A DNA stretch of 64,000 nucleotides from NCBI GenBank assembly GCA_000169355.1, contig AAXX01000001.1, positions 186,001-250,000 of the forward strand, read 5' to 3'. A program made the translations under genes and the position numbers. The notes below the pieces were generated by a model, which was given only the letters and a program-made list of their open reading frames with translations, ran no database searches and had not been told where the DNA came from. Shown here piece after piece: positions 43,307-53,102 of the stretch. Source of the DNA: Flavobacteria bacterium BAL38 (GTDB lineage: Bacteria > Bacteroidota > Bacteroidia > Flavobacteriales > Flavobacteriaceae). Positions within the stretch are counted from its first letter, which is position 1, and each line of letters begins with the position of its first letter.

Positions 43307-44980
43307 TTAAGACAATCCAGTAATTACACCGTTATTGTCAATATCAATTCGTTCCGCATTTGGAATGGCTGGTAAGCCCGGCATTCGCATTACTTCGCCT
43401 AACAACGGAACAATAAATCCGGCACCACTCGCAATTTCAAATTCGCGAACCGTAATATCAAAATTGGTAGGGCGACCAATTAATTTATCATTATCTGAAA
43501 AACTAGCTGGTGTTTTTGCCATACAAACCGAAAAATGACTAAATCCTAAATCGTTAATCATTTTTAATTGCGTTTTTGATTTTGGAGAAAACTCAACCGA
43601 ATTTGCTCCATATATTTCTTTGGCAACTACATTTATTTTATGTTCAATTGAATCAGAAGGTTGGTACAAAGGTTTATAATTTGCAGTTCCTTTTTCAATT
43701 TCATCCACCACTTTTTGTGCTACTTCAGCCGATCCTTTACCTCCATCAACAAAAGCGGTACTAACAATTGCAGCAACACCTTTTAAGGCACATAAAGCAA
43801 TTAATTTATCATATTCCGCTTGTGTATCATCTGGAAAAGCATTAACACAAACCACAGGATTGATTCCGAATTTTTGAATATTTTCGATGTGTTTTTCTAA
43901 ATTACAAAAACCCTTTTCAATAGCACTTACACTTTCTGTTTTAAAATCTTCTGCCGCTAATCCTGCATGATGTTTAATAGCTCTAATTGTTGCTACTAAA
44001 ACAACCGCATCAGGTTTTAAACCACTTTGTTCGCACTTTATATGTAAGAATTTTTCAGCACCTAAATCGGCACCGAAACCAGCTTCAGTAACAGCATAAT
44101 CACCTAATGACAATCCCATTTTAGTGGCAATAGCCGTATTGGTTCCTTGTGCAATACTTGCGAAAGGTCCCCCATGTAAAATTGCTGGATTTCCGTCGAT
44201 GGTTTGCACTAGATTAGGTTTAATAGCATCTTTCAATAAGGTTGCCATTGCTCCTACTACATTTAAATCTCTAGCAAAAATAGCTTTTCCGTCTAACGTT
44301 TTTCCAACGAATATATTTCCTAATCGGAATTTTAAATCTTCTAAATCTTTTGCTAAACAGATAATTGCCATGACTTCGGAAGCTGGCGTAATATTAAAAC
44401 CATCTTCGCGCATAGTTCCATTCGCTTTTGCTCCCACTCCAATAATAATCTGACGTAAAGAACGATCGTTCATATCCATTACACGTTTCCATGCAATAGA
44501 TTTTGGATCTAGATTTAATGAATATTTCGTGTTTTGTAAATTGTTATCAATAACAGCCGATAACAAGTTATTTGCCTTTTCAATTGCCGAAAAATCACCC
44601 GTAAAATGCAAATTAATGTCTTCCATGGGTAACACTTGAACATAACCACCACCAGCAGCCCCACCTTTTAATCCGAAAACTGGTCCAAGCGATGGTTCAC
44701 GTAAAACGGCGATTGCTTTTTTACCTATGTAATTCAATCCATCTGTTAAACCAATTGACATAGTAGTTTTACCTTCGCCATATTTGGTTGGCGACATGGC
44801 AGAAACTAATATTAGTTTTCCTTTAGGATTTTCTTGCTGTAAGTGTAAAGGTAATTTGGCTTTGTACTTGCCATAATATTCTAAATCGTCTTCTTCAATA
44901 TTGATTTTTTTAGCGATTTCTTTAATGTGAGACATGGTTGCATTTTGTGCAATTTCAATGTCTGATGGAAAATTTGACAT
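43307..44980 (-). CDS. fhs: Formate-tetrahydrofolate ligase
   Basis: A 557-residue enzyme that joins formate to tetrahydrofolate at the cost of ATP. Marks are the P-loop SAMSPTKYGEGKTTMSIGL near residue 66, EPSLGPVFGLKGGAAGGGY near residue 95, and TEAGFGADLGAEKF. Length is normal. It feeds the one-carbon pool. A palindrome at 45059-45089 separates it from parC and could be the parC terminator, as it lies just downstream of the parC stop at 45096. Confidence 0.96.
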   Translation of the reverse strand: MSNFPSDIEIAQNATMSHIKEIAKKINIEEDDLEYYGKYKAKLPLHLQQENPKGKLILVSAMSPTKYGEGKTTMSIGLTDGLNYIGKKAIAVLREPSLGPVFGLKGGAAGGGYVQVLPMEDINLHFTGDFSAIEKANNLLSAVIDNNLQNTKYSLNLDPKSIAWKRVMDMNDRSLRQIIIGVGAKANGTMREDGFNITPASEVMAIICLAKDLEDLKFRLGNIFVGKTLDGKAIFARDLNVVGAMATLLKDAIKPNLVQTIDGNPAILHGGPFASIAQGTNTAIATKMGLSLGDYAVTEAGFGADLGAEKFLHIKCEQSGLKPDAVVLVATIRAIKHHAGLAAEDFKTESVSAIEKGFCNLEKHIENIQKFGINPVVCVNAFPDDTQAEYDKLIALCALKGVAAIVSTAFVDGGKGSAEVAQKVVDEIEKGTANYKPLYQPSDSIEHKINVVAKEIYGANSVEFSPKSKTQLKMINDLGFSHFSVCMAKTPASFSDNDKLIGRPTNFDITVREFEIASGAGFIVPLLGEVMRMPGLPAIPNAERIDIDNNGVITGLS

Positions 44981-45058
44981 TAGTTGTTGTGTTATAATTG
45001 GTATTCGAAATTAAAGGTTTTATTTGGGATGAAAAATGATAAAAGTCACTAAAAAAAA

Positions 45059-45089
45059 GACCTACAAGGTTTTGGAAACCTTGCAGGTC
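45059..45089. terminator. GACCT...AGGTC palindrome downstream of parC
   Basis: GACCTACAAGGTTT / AAACCTTGCAGGTC form a long stem with a 3-base loop and one mismatch. It is a type of dispersed element common between Bacteroidota genes. Here it most likely ends parC transcription (minus strand T run after it). Confidence 0.7.
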
Positions 45090-45095
45090 AAAATC

Positions 45096-47804
45096 TTATT
45101 CCAAAGACAACGTTATTTGTCCGTCGTCATCTAATTCTGTTTGAATATCTTCAGAAATATTATTTTCTTCTGAAACTTCTAGTTCTTCTGCTACAATTTC
45201 TTCTGGTTCTTCATACGGTAACGATTCTAATAAATTGATTTGTTTTACCTTATCTGTTGTAAGCTGATTTCCTAATGCTTTTATTCCTTTTACTGCAATA
45301 AATTGTTCCAAATCTACGGTTTGATTTTCCTTTTGAACACCTTTTACTTTTGCAAAAATAACATCAGCAACCGGACGCCAATCCGTAGAAACAATTTCTA
45401 ATTGTGATTTCTCGTGTTCGGTGATGAAAATTTCTTCTTTGTTTTCGTTTTCAACTAAGAAACGTTTTACAAAATATCGGTCTTTTTCACCACAATAATA
45501 AATACAAGAAATTGGTTTGTTTGGATTCCATTTTTCCAACACAATCATGTCTTCTTCAAAGTGAGTCGTTAATTCGGGGATAATGGTTTTCAGTTTTCCA
45601 GATTGATTAACAATCAACAAACGATCATTTGGTCGGAATTCACCTAAAAGTTCACCTCTTCCATCTACATTTAAACGTTGAACCGTATCATCAAACCAAA
45701 CCTTTCTTGGTCGTAAAGTTGAAATTCCCTTCTCCTTTAACTCAATTTTTTTGATTGGATATTTGGTTACCGTATTGCCACGAGAAGCTCGTCCTTTGAT
45801 AGCAATATCAGAGAAATCAACATCCCATTTCAGTTTTTTCACGCTTCCTACTTGGCGTAATAAAATGGTAACGACTTCGGCTTCTCCATTAGGATTGGCA
45901 GAAAAATAGGACACCATTGAACCTGGTTTTTCTTGTGTTAAATCGTAAAATTTATCACGAGTTACACCCGAAACATTGAAACGTTTGATAAAAGTGGAAC
46001 CGTTTTTACCATCACGATACATCATGTTGTAAATGGTTCGTTTGTCGTTTTTATCAAAAACAGCGATGTGAATAATGTCTTTTCCAACGAATTTTTTATC
46101 ATCTACTTTCGCTACCATCATTTTTCCATCGCGAAGGAATACAATTACATCATCGATATCTGAACAATCGGCAACGTACTCGTCTTTCTTTAAACCGGTT
46201 CCAAAGAAACCTTCTTCACGATTTACATATAATTTTGTATTTCTTAAAACTACTTTCGTAGCTTCAATATTATCAAAACTTCTTAATTCGGTTTGACGTT
46301 CGCGTCCTTTTCCGTATTTGTCTTTTAGTTTTTGGAAGAAATCAATCGTATAATCAATAATATGATCCAAATGATACTTTACTTGTTCCATTTCGGCTTC
46401 TAATTTCGCAATAGCATCATCCGCTTTATCCGAGTCGAAACGCGTAATACGAATCATTGGAATTTGGGTTAATTTTTGCAAATCATCGTCGTTAATTTCA
46501 CGAACAAATGATTTTAAAAACGGTTCAAATCGATCATACATGTATTTGTACAACGATTCTCTATCGGAATACAATTTGAAGTCGATGTACATTTCTTCAC
46601 GAATGAAAATCTTTTCTAACGTAGAGAAATGCCATTTATTTTCTAATTCGTCTAACTGAATTTCCAATTCGCGTTTGAGCAAATCAACCGTTCTATTGGT
46701 CGAAATCTTCAGCATATCCGAAACACCAATAAACAATGGTTTGTTATTCTCAATTACACATCCTAATGGAGCAACTGATGTTTCACAAGCTGTAAAAGCA
46801 TACAAAGCATCAATCATTTTATCTGGAGAAACACCTGCTGGCAAATGAATTAAAATTTCAACCTCAGCAGCTGTATTGTCTTCAATTTTCTTGATTTTGA
46901 TTTTCCCTTTTTCGTTGGCTTTCAAAATACTATCAATCAATGTTGACGTATTGGTTGAAAACGGAATTTGGGTAATCACCAACGTTTGTTTGTCTAATTG
47001 ACCAATTTTTGCACGCACACGCACACGACCACCACGTAATCCATCATTATAATTGGAAACATCAGCAATACCAGCCGTTGGAAAATCGGGAAATAAGGTA
47101 AAAGGTTTCCCTTTTAATATTTTAATAGACGAATCTATTAATTCGTTAAAGTTGTGAGGTAACACTTTGGTCGATAAACCTACAGCAATACCTTCTGCTC
47201 CTTGTGCTAATAGTAAAGGAAACTTCACCGGAAGATTAATCGGTTCGGCACGACGACCATCATACGACATTCCCCATTCGGTGATTTTTGGCGAATACAA
47301 CACATCGTGACCAAATTTTGAAATTCGGGCTTCGATGTAACGTGAAGCAGCGGCACTATCTCCTGTTAAGATATTTCCCCAGTTTCCTTGCATGTCGATG
47401 ATTAGGTCTTTTTGTCCAATTTGCACCATGGCGTCACCAATACTCGCATCTCCGTGAGGGTGATACTGCATGGTATGACCTACGATATTCGCAACTTTGT
47501 TATAACGACCATCATCTAACTCTTTCATAGAGTGCATAATACGACGTTGCACCGGTTTAAATCCGTCTTCAATCGCCGGAACTGCACGTTCTAGAATTAC
47601 ATACGAAGCGTAGTCCAAAAACCAATCTTTGTACATTCCTGTAACTTTGGTAATGGTGTCTTCTGGGTTTTCGTTGTTTTCGTAAAAATGATGTCCCGTT
47701 GAAACACGAATATCGTCAAAACCTTCCTCGTTAGTGGGACTGTCTTGATTATCGAAATTTTCGTCTTCGTTTGGAATGATGTTATCTTCTTCTTCGTCTT
47801 TCAT
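45096..47804 (-). CDS. parC: DNA topoisomerase IV subunit A
   Basis: A 902-residue type IIA topoisomerase subunit that breaks and joins DNA. N-terminal acidic tail about 1-45, then the catalytic domain with RAVPAIEDGFKPVQRRIMHSM, ASIGDAMVQIGQK, and the active Tyr in SAAASRYIEARIS near residue 150. The C-terminal beta-propeller region follows, ending in an acidic tail. The second gene after parE, with a 73-base gap that holds a short CTGAA-TTCAG hairpin. Confidence 0.95.
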   Translation of the reverse strand: MKDEEEDNIIPNEDENFDNQDSPTNEEGFDDIRVSTGHHFYENNENPEDTITKVTGMYKDWFLDYASYVILERAVPAIEDGFKPVQRRIMHSMKELDDGRYNKVANIVGHTMQYHPHGDASIGDAMVQIGQKDLIIDMQGNWGNILTGDSAAASRYIEARISKFGHDVLYSPKITEWGMSYDGRRAEPINLPVKFPLLLAQGAEGIAVGLSTKVLPHNFNELIDSSIKILKGKPFTLFPDFPTAGIADVSNYNDGLRGGRVRVRAKIGQLDKQTLVITQIPFSTNTSTLIDSILKANEKGKIKIKKIEDNTAAEVEILIHLPAGVSPDKMIDALYAFTACETSVAPLGCVIENNKPLFIGVSDMLKISTNRTVDLLKRELEIQLDELENKWHFSTLEKIFIREEMYIDFKLYSDRESLYKYMYDRFEPFLKSFVREINDDDLQKLTQIPMIRITRFDSDKADDAIAKLEAEMEQVKYHLDHIIDYTIDFFQKLKDKYGKGRERQTELRSFDNIEATKVVLRNTKLYVNREEGFFGTGLKKDEYVADCSDIDDVIVFLRDGKMMVAKVDDKKFVGKDIIHIAVFDKNDKRTIYNMMYRDGKNGSTFIKRFNVSGVTRDKFYDLTQEKPGSMVSYFSANPNGEAEVVTILLRQVGSVKKLKWDVDFSDIAIKGRASRGNTVTKYPIKKIELKEKGISTLRPRKVWFDDTVQRLNVDGRGELLGEFRPNDRLLIVNQSGKLKTIIPELTTHFEEDMIVLEKWNPNKPISCIYYCGEKDRYFVKRFLVENENKEEIFITEHEKSQLEIVSTDWRPVADVIFAKVKGVQKENQTVDLEQFIAVKGIKALGNQLTTDKVKQINLLESLPYEEPEEIVAEELEVSEENNISEDIQTELDDDGQITLSLE

Positions 47805-47877
47805 TTTTATGCTGAATTATTTTCAGTATACTTTTTTAATTCAAAATTACTGCTCACTATAAACTGAACACTGAACA

Positions 47878-49729
47878 CTAATTTTTCTCCACTACATCCA
47901 ACTCTACTTTCAAATTGTTAATGATAAACTCTTGGCGGTCTGGGGTATTTTTACCCATGTAGAACTCTAACAAAGTTTCAATAGAAGTAGCTTTATCTAA
48001 CATGACAGGATCTAATCGAATGTCTTGCCCAATGAAATGCTTGAACTCATCTGGCGAAATTTCCCCTAACCCTTTGAATCGGGTGATTTCTGGTTTTGGT
48101 TTTAACTTTTCAATGGCGTTAACTCGTTCTTCTTCGCTGTAGCAATAAATCGTTTCTTTTTTATTTCGCACACGGAACAAAGGCGTTTGTAAAATATACA
48201 AATGTCCGTCTTTAATCAACTCAGGGAAAAACTGCAAGAAAAACGTAATCAACAACAAGCGAATGTGCATACCATCGACATCGGCATCGGTTGCAATTAC
48301 GATATTGTTGTAACGCAAATCGCCCATGTCTTCTTCGATGTTTAGGGCAGCTTGCAATAAATTGAATTCTTCGTTTTCGTATACGATTTTCTTAGTCATT
48401 CCGTACGAGTTCAAAGGCTTACCACGTAAACTAAAAACTGCTTGTGTATTCACATCGCGACTCTTCGTAATCGAACCCGAAGCCGAATCTCCCTCGGTAA
48501 TAAAAAGTGTACTTTCTAAACTTCTTGGATTTTTAGCATCGGTTAAATGCACACGACAATCTCGTAATTTTTTATTATGAAGGCTGGCTTTTTAGCACGG
48601 TCTTTGGCTACTTTCTAATTCCAGAAAGTCTTTACGTCGCGTTCGGCTTGTAAAATCTTACGCAATAATGCATCGGCAATTTCCGGATTTTATGTAAGAA
48701 ATTATCTAGATTGGTTTTAATAAAATCATTTACGAAGGTACGAACCGAAGGTCCGTTTGGTCCGATATCGGTAGAACCTAATTTGGTTTTAGTTTGCGAT
48801 TCGAAAACAGGTTCTTCCACCTTAACAGAAACAGCAGAAACAATCGATTTACGAATATCAGAAGCTTCAAAAGGTTTGTTGTAAAACTCTTTGATAGTTT
48901 TTACTATAGCCTCGCGAAAAGCACCTAAATGTGTTCCTCCTTGCGTCGTATTTTGTCCGTTTACAAACGAGTGGTATTCTTCTGAATATTGCGATTTACT
49001 ATGTGTAATGGCAACTTCAATATCATCACCTTCTAAGTGAATGATTGGATACACCATATCTTCTTCGGCAATATTTTCTTCTAATAAGTCTTTTAGCCCA
49101 AATTCAGAAATATACTTTTCACCATTGTAATAAATCGTTAATCCACGATTTAAATAACAATAGTTTTTAAGCATTTTAATAATGTACTCGTTTCGGTATT
49201 TGTAGTTTTTAAAAATAGCTTCATCGGCAATAAAAGACACTTTTGTTCCTTTACGCTTTGTAGTTTCTTGAACGTCTTCTTCTATGGTTAAATTTCCGGC
49301 TGAGAATTCCGCTGCTTTTTGTTGGTTATCTCTAACCGATTCTACACGAAAAAAGTTGGAAAGTGCATTAACTGCTTTTGTTCCGACACCATTTAAACCC
49401 ACCGATTTTTTGAAGGCTTTGGAATCGTATTTTCCACCCGTATTCATTTTGGAAACTACATCTACAACTTTCCCCAATGGAATACCACGTCCATAATCGC
49501 GAACGGTTACCAATTTATCTTTGATTGTTACCTCAATAGTTTTACCTGCACCCATAACGAATTCATCGATACAGTTGTCCATAACTTCCTTTAACAGAAT
49601 GTAAATACCATCATCTGGTGATGAACCATCACCTAGCTTTCCGATATACATACCAGGACGCATACGAATATGTTCTTTCCAATCGAGGGAACGTATATTG
49701 TCTTCGGTATATTGATTTTGCTCTAACAT
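47878..49729 (-). CDS. parE: DNA topoisomerase IV subunit B, frame broken by five one-base contractions
   Basis: The start is the ATG at 49729. The N-terminal part has the GHKL ATPase motifs ([36 protein letters not shown]). The C-terminal part has the TOPRIM motif [26 protein letters not shown] and [13 protein letters not shown]. Between them (48589-48691) the frame shifts. Adding one base at each of about 48689, 48637, 48629, 48610 and 48591 restores a continuous protein of about 618 residues, including the expected segment ILQAERERKELSGIRKLAKD. All five sites are contractions of a run. As parE is essential, sequence error is far likelier than true loss. Confidence 0.9.
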
Positions 49730-49821
49730 AGACAGAATTTGGATTTTGTGCAATATAACATTTATCTCGAAATTTTAAAAGTATCAATTTGAGAAGTTAT
49801 TGACAAAATGCGGTTGACAAG

Positions 49822-49858
49822 AGCAAATTCAAGGGCAAGTTCAAGGGCAAGCTCAAAA
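49822..49858. repeat. Low-complexity CAAGGGCAAGTTCAA repeat
   Basis: Near-tandem units (CAAATTCAAGGGCAAGTTCA, then AGGGCAAGCTCAAAAAC) lie upstream of parE and downstream-adjacent to the gene ending at 49884. Confidence 0.55.
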
Positions 49859-49883
49859 ACAAAAAAGAAAGAGAAGAGACTAA

Positions 49884-50420
49884 TTATTTATCAATCTTTA
49901 ATTTTCTATAATGAATGAAAAGATAAAAATTGGTAATCAATAATAAATAAAATCCAATTTTTATTTGACCAATTCTGTCGATAAAAATGTAAGCATTAAT
50001 TACTAAAATCAGAACAACTAAAATTAAATTCGTTAAATACACTTTTGAAATGTTTCGCATCTTATTTTTAAAGACTTTGTATAATCCGAATAAAGAAAAC
50101 AAAACCAATAAAATTGAAAATAGAGAAGAAAAAAGTAATAAAAATGCTCCTAAGTCATTTAAAATACTTGTATCAAAAAGATTTTTAATTTGAAAAATTA
50201 AATCAATAACACTTTCACTTTCCTCAACAAAGTAAACTTTTACATAAAAAATAAAATCTGAAATTAAACTTTGAGAATCGGATGACACCTCACAACCATC
50301 ACAAATAGGGTTTGAATTTACATATTCAACATTATCACATTGATGTACGAATGGTAAAAACAAGAATAAAACAGATAGAATTGAAAGAATTCTTAACTTA
50401 TATTTTTTGATGATTTTCAC
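49884..50420 (-). CDS. Membrane protein of unknown function
   Basis: A 178-residue protein that begins with a GTG at 50420. Membrane segments are at about residues 10-26, 82-108, 122-143 and 150-168. A loop has HQCDN and CDGCEVSS, four Cys that may form disulfides outside the membrane. No family is recognised. It is 6 bases after the lipoprotein gene, so it is the second gene of that pair. Confidence 0.6.
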   Translation of the reverse strand: MKIIKKYKLRILSILSVLFLFLPFVHQCDNVEYVNSNPICDGCEVSSDSQSLISDFIFYVKVYFVEESESVIDLIFQIKNLFDTSILNDLGAFLLLFSSLFSILLVLFSLFGLYKVFKNKMRNISKVYLTNLILVVLILVINAYIFIDRIGQIKIGFYLLLITNFYLFIHYRKLKIDK

Positions 50421-50426
50421 TACTTT

Positions 50427-51092
50427 TTATTTAAACAAAAAATTACTCTCAAAATCAAATCCTTCTTTTCGTAACAACTTTCTAAAATCGGCACGAGATG
50501 GCGTTAAAACAACGTGAAGTGTGTCGTTTTCTTCCATTATAGTTTCGAATGGAATTTTTAATTCGGACTGTAACTTTGTAAAATCATTTTTGGATCCGAG
50601 TGTAACATACTTAACACCTGATGTAGTTAATTTTAAGATATTAGTTTGGTATTTTCCATCAACCTGTTCATTTAGAATTAATGAAGATTTATACGCTTTA
50701 GCAATTTCATTTTTGGCAAAAGAAAAAATGGTATCTATACGCTCTATAGTAAAAGAAACAGAATCGGCTTTTCTAAATGTTTTATAAAATTTATTTTCGG
50801 ATTTATCGTAAACTTGATTGTTGCGAAACTCTAATTCAGGAATAGAATCTAATTCCGATTTTAAGGCTGTAATTATTTCTTTTTGGATTAGGTAAGTACA
50901 TTTTGGCTCTATTACTAATCCGCGCAAAGTATCAACGGCATATGTGCCAATAAACTTTTTAGGAAATTCGGAAACAGCATCGACATTTCTAGGCTGTGCT
51001 TCCGAAAAATAGATAAAATTATTTTCTATTGCAGATTCTTTACAAGACGCAAATAAAAGCGAAGTAGCTAAAATAATTAAGAGATTTTTCAT
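50427..51092 (-). CDS. Lipoprotein of unknown function
   Basis: A 221-residue lipoprotein (lipobox LFASC at about residue 17). The mature part starts YFSEAQPRNVDAVSEFPKKFIGTY, which looks like a flavobacterial repeated beta domain, and ends in SRADFRKLLRKEGFD. No catalytic motif is seen. It pairs with the downstream membrane protein gene. Confidence 0.62.
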   Translation of the reverse strand: MKNLLIILATSLLFASCKESAIENNFIYFSEAQPRNVDAVSEFPKKFIGTYAVDTLRGLVIEPKCTYLIQKEIITALKSELDSIPELEFRNNQVYDKSENKFYKTFRKADSVSFTIERIDTIFSFAKNEIAKAYKSSLILNEQVDGKYQTNILKLTTSGVKYVTLGSKNDFTKLQSELKIPFETIMEENDTLHVVLTPSRADFRKLLRKEGFDFESNFLFK

Positions 51093-51145
51093 GATGGTTG
51101 GTTTTGAAAGAAAATATCAAAACTTATGCCAAAAAATAAAAAAAA

Positions 51146-51898
51146 TTATCGGTTTTCCTGCTTTAACCAATCGGTATTTTTCTTTATGATTTTAATAATT
51201 ACAATAGCAATTAATAAAAAAATCATACTATATAGCAAAAAAGGATTTAATTCTTTTTCGTTTTTTAAATATACTCCCACGAAATCGAAAACAAAGAAAA
51301 TAGCAAATAAAACAAAAATACCCGTTATCTCTTTTCTAACTACTTTTTTCCAACTTAAAGATAAATTAGCTTTTATAAAATTTTTAAAATCTGGAACAAA
51401 TGCAGGTACTTTTTCAGACCAATCTATATAGATTTTTCCGAATTTGTTTCTTAAAAAATGCTCTTCTGCAAACATAATTCGCTCATAATAAACCCAATAA
51501 CAAAGAACAAAAGCAACCACAAACCAAAAATTTCCTGACATTATTGCCGGACCAAGCCACATAAAAAAATTACCTACATATAATGGATGTCTAACTAAAG
51601 AATACATACCTGTAGTATTTAAACTATCTGCCACTTGATTTTTTACTGTTCTACCGGAAGTGTTTTTAGGAGTAAAACCAATCACACATATTCTAATAAA
51701 TAATCCGAAAAGACTAATTAATAAACAAAGAGTTTCAAAATAAATTTCATAAGGCGTTTTCTTTAGAAAAAAAGTTTCAGGATGAATTTCTGTTTGAATA
51801 AAAAGTAAGAAACCAACAACCAAAATAATAACTGGTAAAACACCTCTGTATCTAAACAACCAAAGCCCTTGCTTTTCTAATTCTTCTTGTAAAGCCAT
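51146..51898 (-). CDS. Isoprenylcysteine/phospholipid methyltransferase-like membrane protein
   Basis: A 250-residue membrane protein with about five helices. The conserved part NTTGMYSLVRHPLYVGNFFMWLGPAI with the later YYERIMFAEEHFLRNKFG...YIDW matches the ICMT/PEMT superfamily (RHPxYxG and E-E motif). It uses SAM to methylate lipids or thiols; the substrate is unknown. It is 17 bases downstream of ychF. Confidence 0.82.
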   Translation of the reverse strand: MALQEELEKQGLWLFRYRGVLPVIILVVGFLLFIQTEIHPETFFLKKTPYEIYFETLCLLISLFGLFIRICVIGFTPKNTSGRTVKNQVADSLNTTGMYSLVRHPLYVGNFFMWLGPAIMSGNFWFVVAFVLCYWVYYERIMFAEEHFLRNKFGKIYIDWSEKVPAFVPDFKNFIKANLSLSWKKVVRKEITGIFVLFAIFFVFDFVGVYLKNEKELNPFLLYSMIFLLIAIVIIKIIKKNTDWLKQENR

Positions 51899-51915
51899 AA
51901 TGAAATTGAAATTTA

Positions 51916-53010
51916 TTACACGTTAAATCTAAAGTGCATCACATCGCCATCTTTTACGATGTATTCTTTTCCTTCTACTCTTAATTTTCCAGCTTCTTTA
52001 ACTTTAGATTCAGAACCAAAGTTAGAGAAATCTTCAAAAGCAATTACTTCTGCTCTAATGAAACCTTTTTCGAAATCGGTATGAATAACTCCTGCCGCTT
52101 TTGGTGCAGTGTCTCCAATATTAATTGTCCAAGCGCGAACTTCTTTAACACCCGCTGTAAAATACGTTTGTAATTTTAACAATTTATACGCTGCACGAAT
52201 TAATACTGCCGAACCCGGCTCAGTTAAACCCATATCTTCTAAGAAAACTTGACGTTCTTCGTAGCTTTCTAATTCGGTAATATCTGCTTCTGCTCCTACT
52301 GAAAGAATAATTACTTCTGCATTTTCATCTTTTACTAATTCACGAACTTGATCTACATATTTGTTTCCGTTTACAGCCGAAGCCTCGTCTACGTTACAAA
52401 CATATAAAACTGGTTTTGTGGTGATTAATTGAAATTCTTCCATCATCTCCACCTCATCTTGATTTTGAGGAACTACCGTACGAGCCGATTTTGCTTCCAT
52501 CAAAGTCTCACGAATTCTATCTAATAAAGCTTTTTCAGCTTGAGCTTCTTTGTTACCTGTTTTTGCAGCACGATTGGTTTTTTCCAAACGTTTTTCAACT
52601 GTTTCCAAATCTTTTAATTGCAATTCGATATCGATAGTTTCTTTATCGCGAATTGGATTTACATTACCGTCTACGTGCACAATGTTATCGTTATCAAAAC
52701 AACGTAAAACGTGAATAATAGCGTTACATTCTCTAATATTTCCTAAGAATTGATTTCCTAAACCTTCTCCTTTACTTGCTCCTTTTACCAAACCTGCAAT
52801 ATCTACGATATCTACTGTAGCCATTTGAACACGCTCTGGCTTCACCAATTCCTCTAAACGAGCAATACGTGGATCTGGAACGTTCACCACACCAATATTT
52901 GGTTCTATAGTACAAAACGGAAAGTTAGCACTTTGCGCTTTAGCGTTTGATAAACAATTAAATAAAGTTGATTTTCCAACATTTGGCAATCCTACAATTC
53001 CTGCTTTCAT
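51916..53010 (-). CDS. ychF: Redox-regulated ATPase YchF
   Basis: A 364-residue Obg-family P-loop ATPase. G1 is GLPNVGKST near residue 7, G3 is DIAGLVKGASKGEGLG near residue 70, and the NMSE-type specificity motif reads YVCNVDEA near residue 203. The C-terminal TGS-like domain has YFTAGVKEVRAWTI and an IHTDFEKGFIRAEVI end. It binds the ribosome and hydrolyses ATP, with a part in oxidative stress control in E. coli. Confidence 0.95.
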   Translation of the reverse strand: MKAGIVGLPNVGKSTLFNCLSNAKAQSANFPFCTIEPNIGVVNVPDPRIARLEELVKPERVQMATVDIVDIAGLVKGASKGEGLGNQFLGNIRECNAIIHVLRCFDNDNIVHVDGNVNPIRDKETIDIELQLKDLETVEKRLEKTNRAAKTGNKEAQAEKALLDRIRETLMEAKSARTVVPQNQDEVEMMEEFQLITTKPVLYVCNVDEASAVNGNKYVDQVRELVKDENAEVIILSVGAEADITELESYEERQVFLEDMGLTEPGSAVLIRAAYKLLKLQTYFTAGVKEVRAWTINIGDTAPKAAGVIHTDFEKGFIRAEVIAFEDFSNFGSESKVKEAGKLRVEGKEYIVKDGDVMHFRFNV

Positions 53011-53102
53011 TCTGAATGTATTTTTTAAAAGTGCGCAAATATACTTTAATCCTAATTAGTATCAAAGTATTAAATAAAAAGGAGTTTATTTAGATTGCTT
53101 AC

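Noticed and set aside
47878..49753. parE as a true pseudogene or as two separate genes
   Set aside because: Five separate run contractions within 100 bp in an essential gene, with intact flanks and exact restoration of frame, argue for sequence errors.
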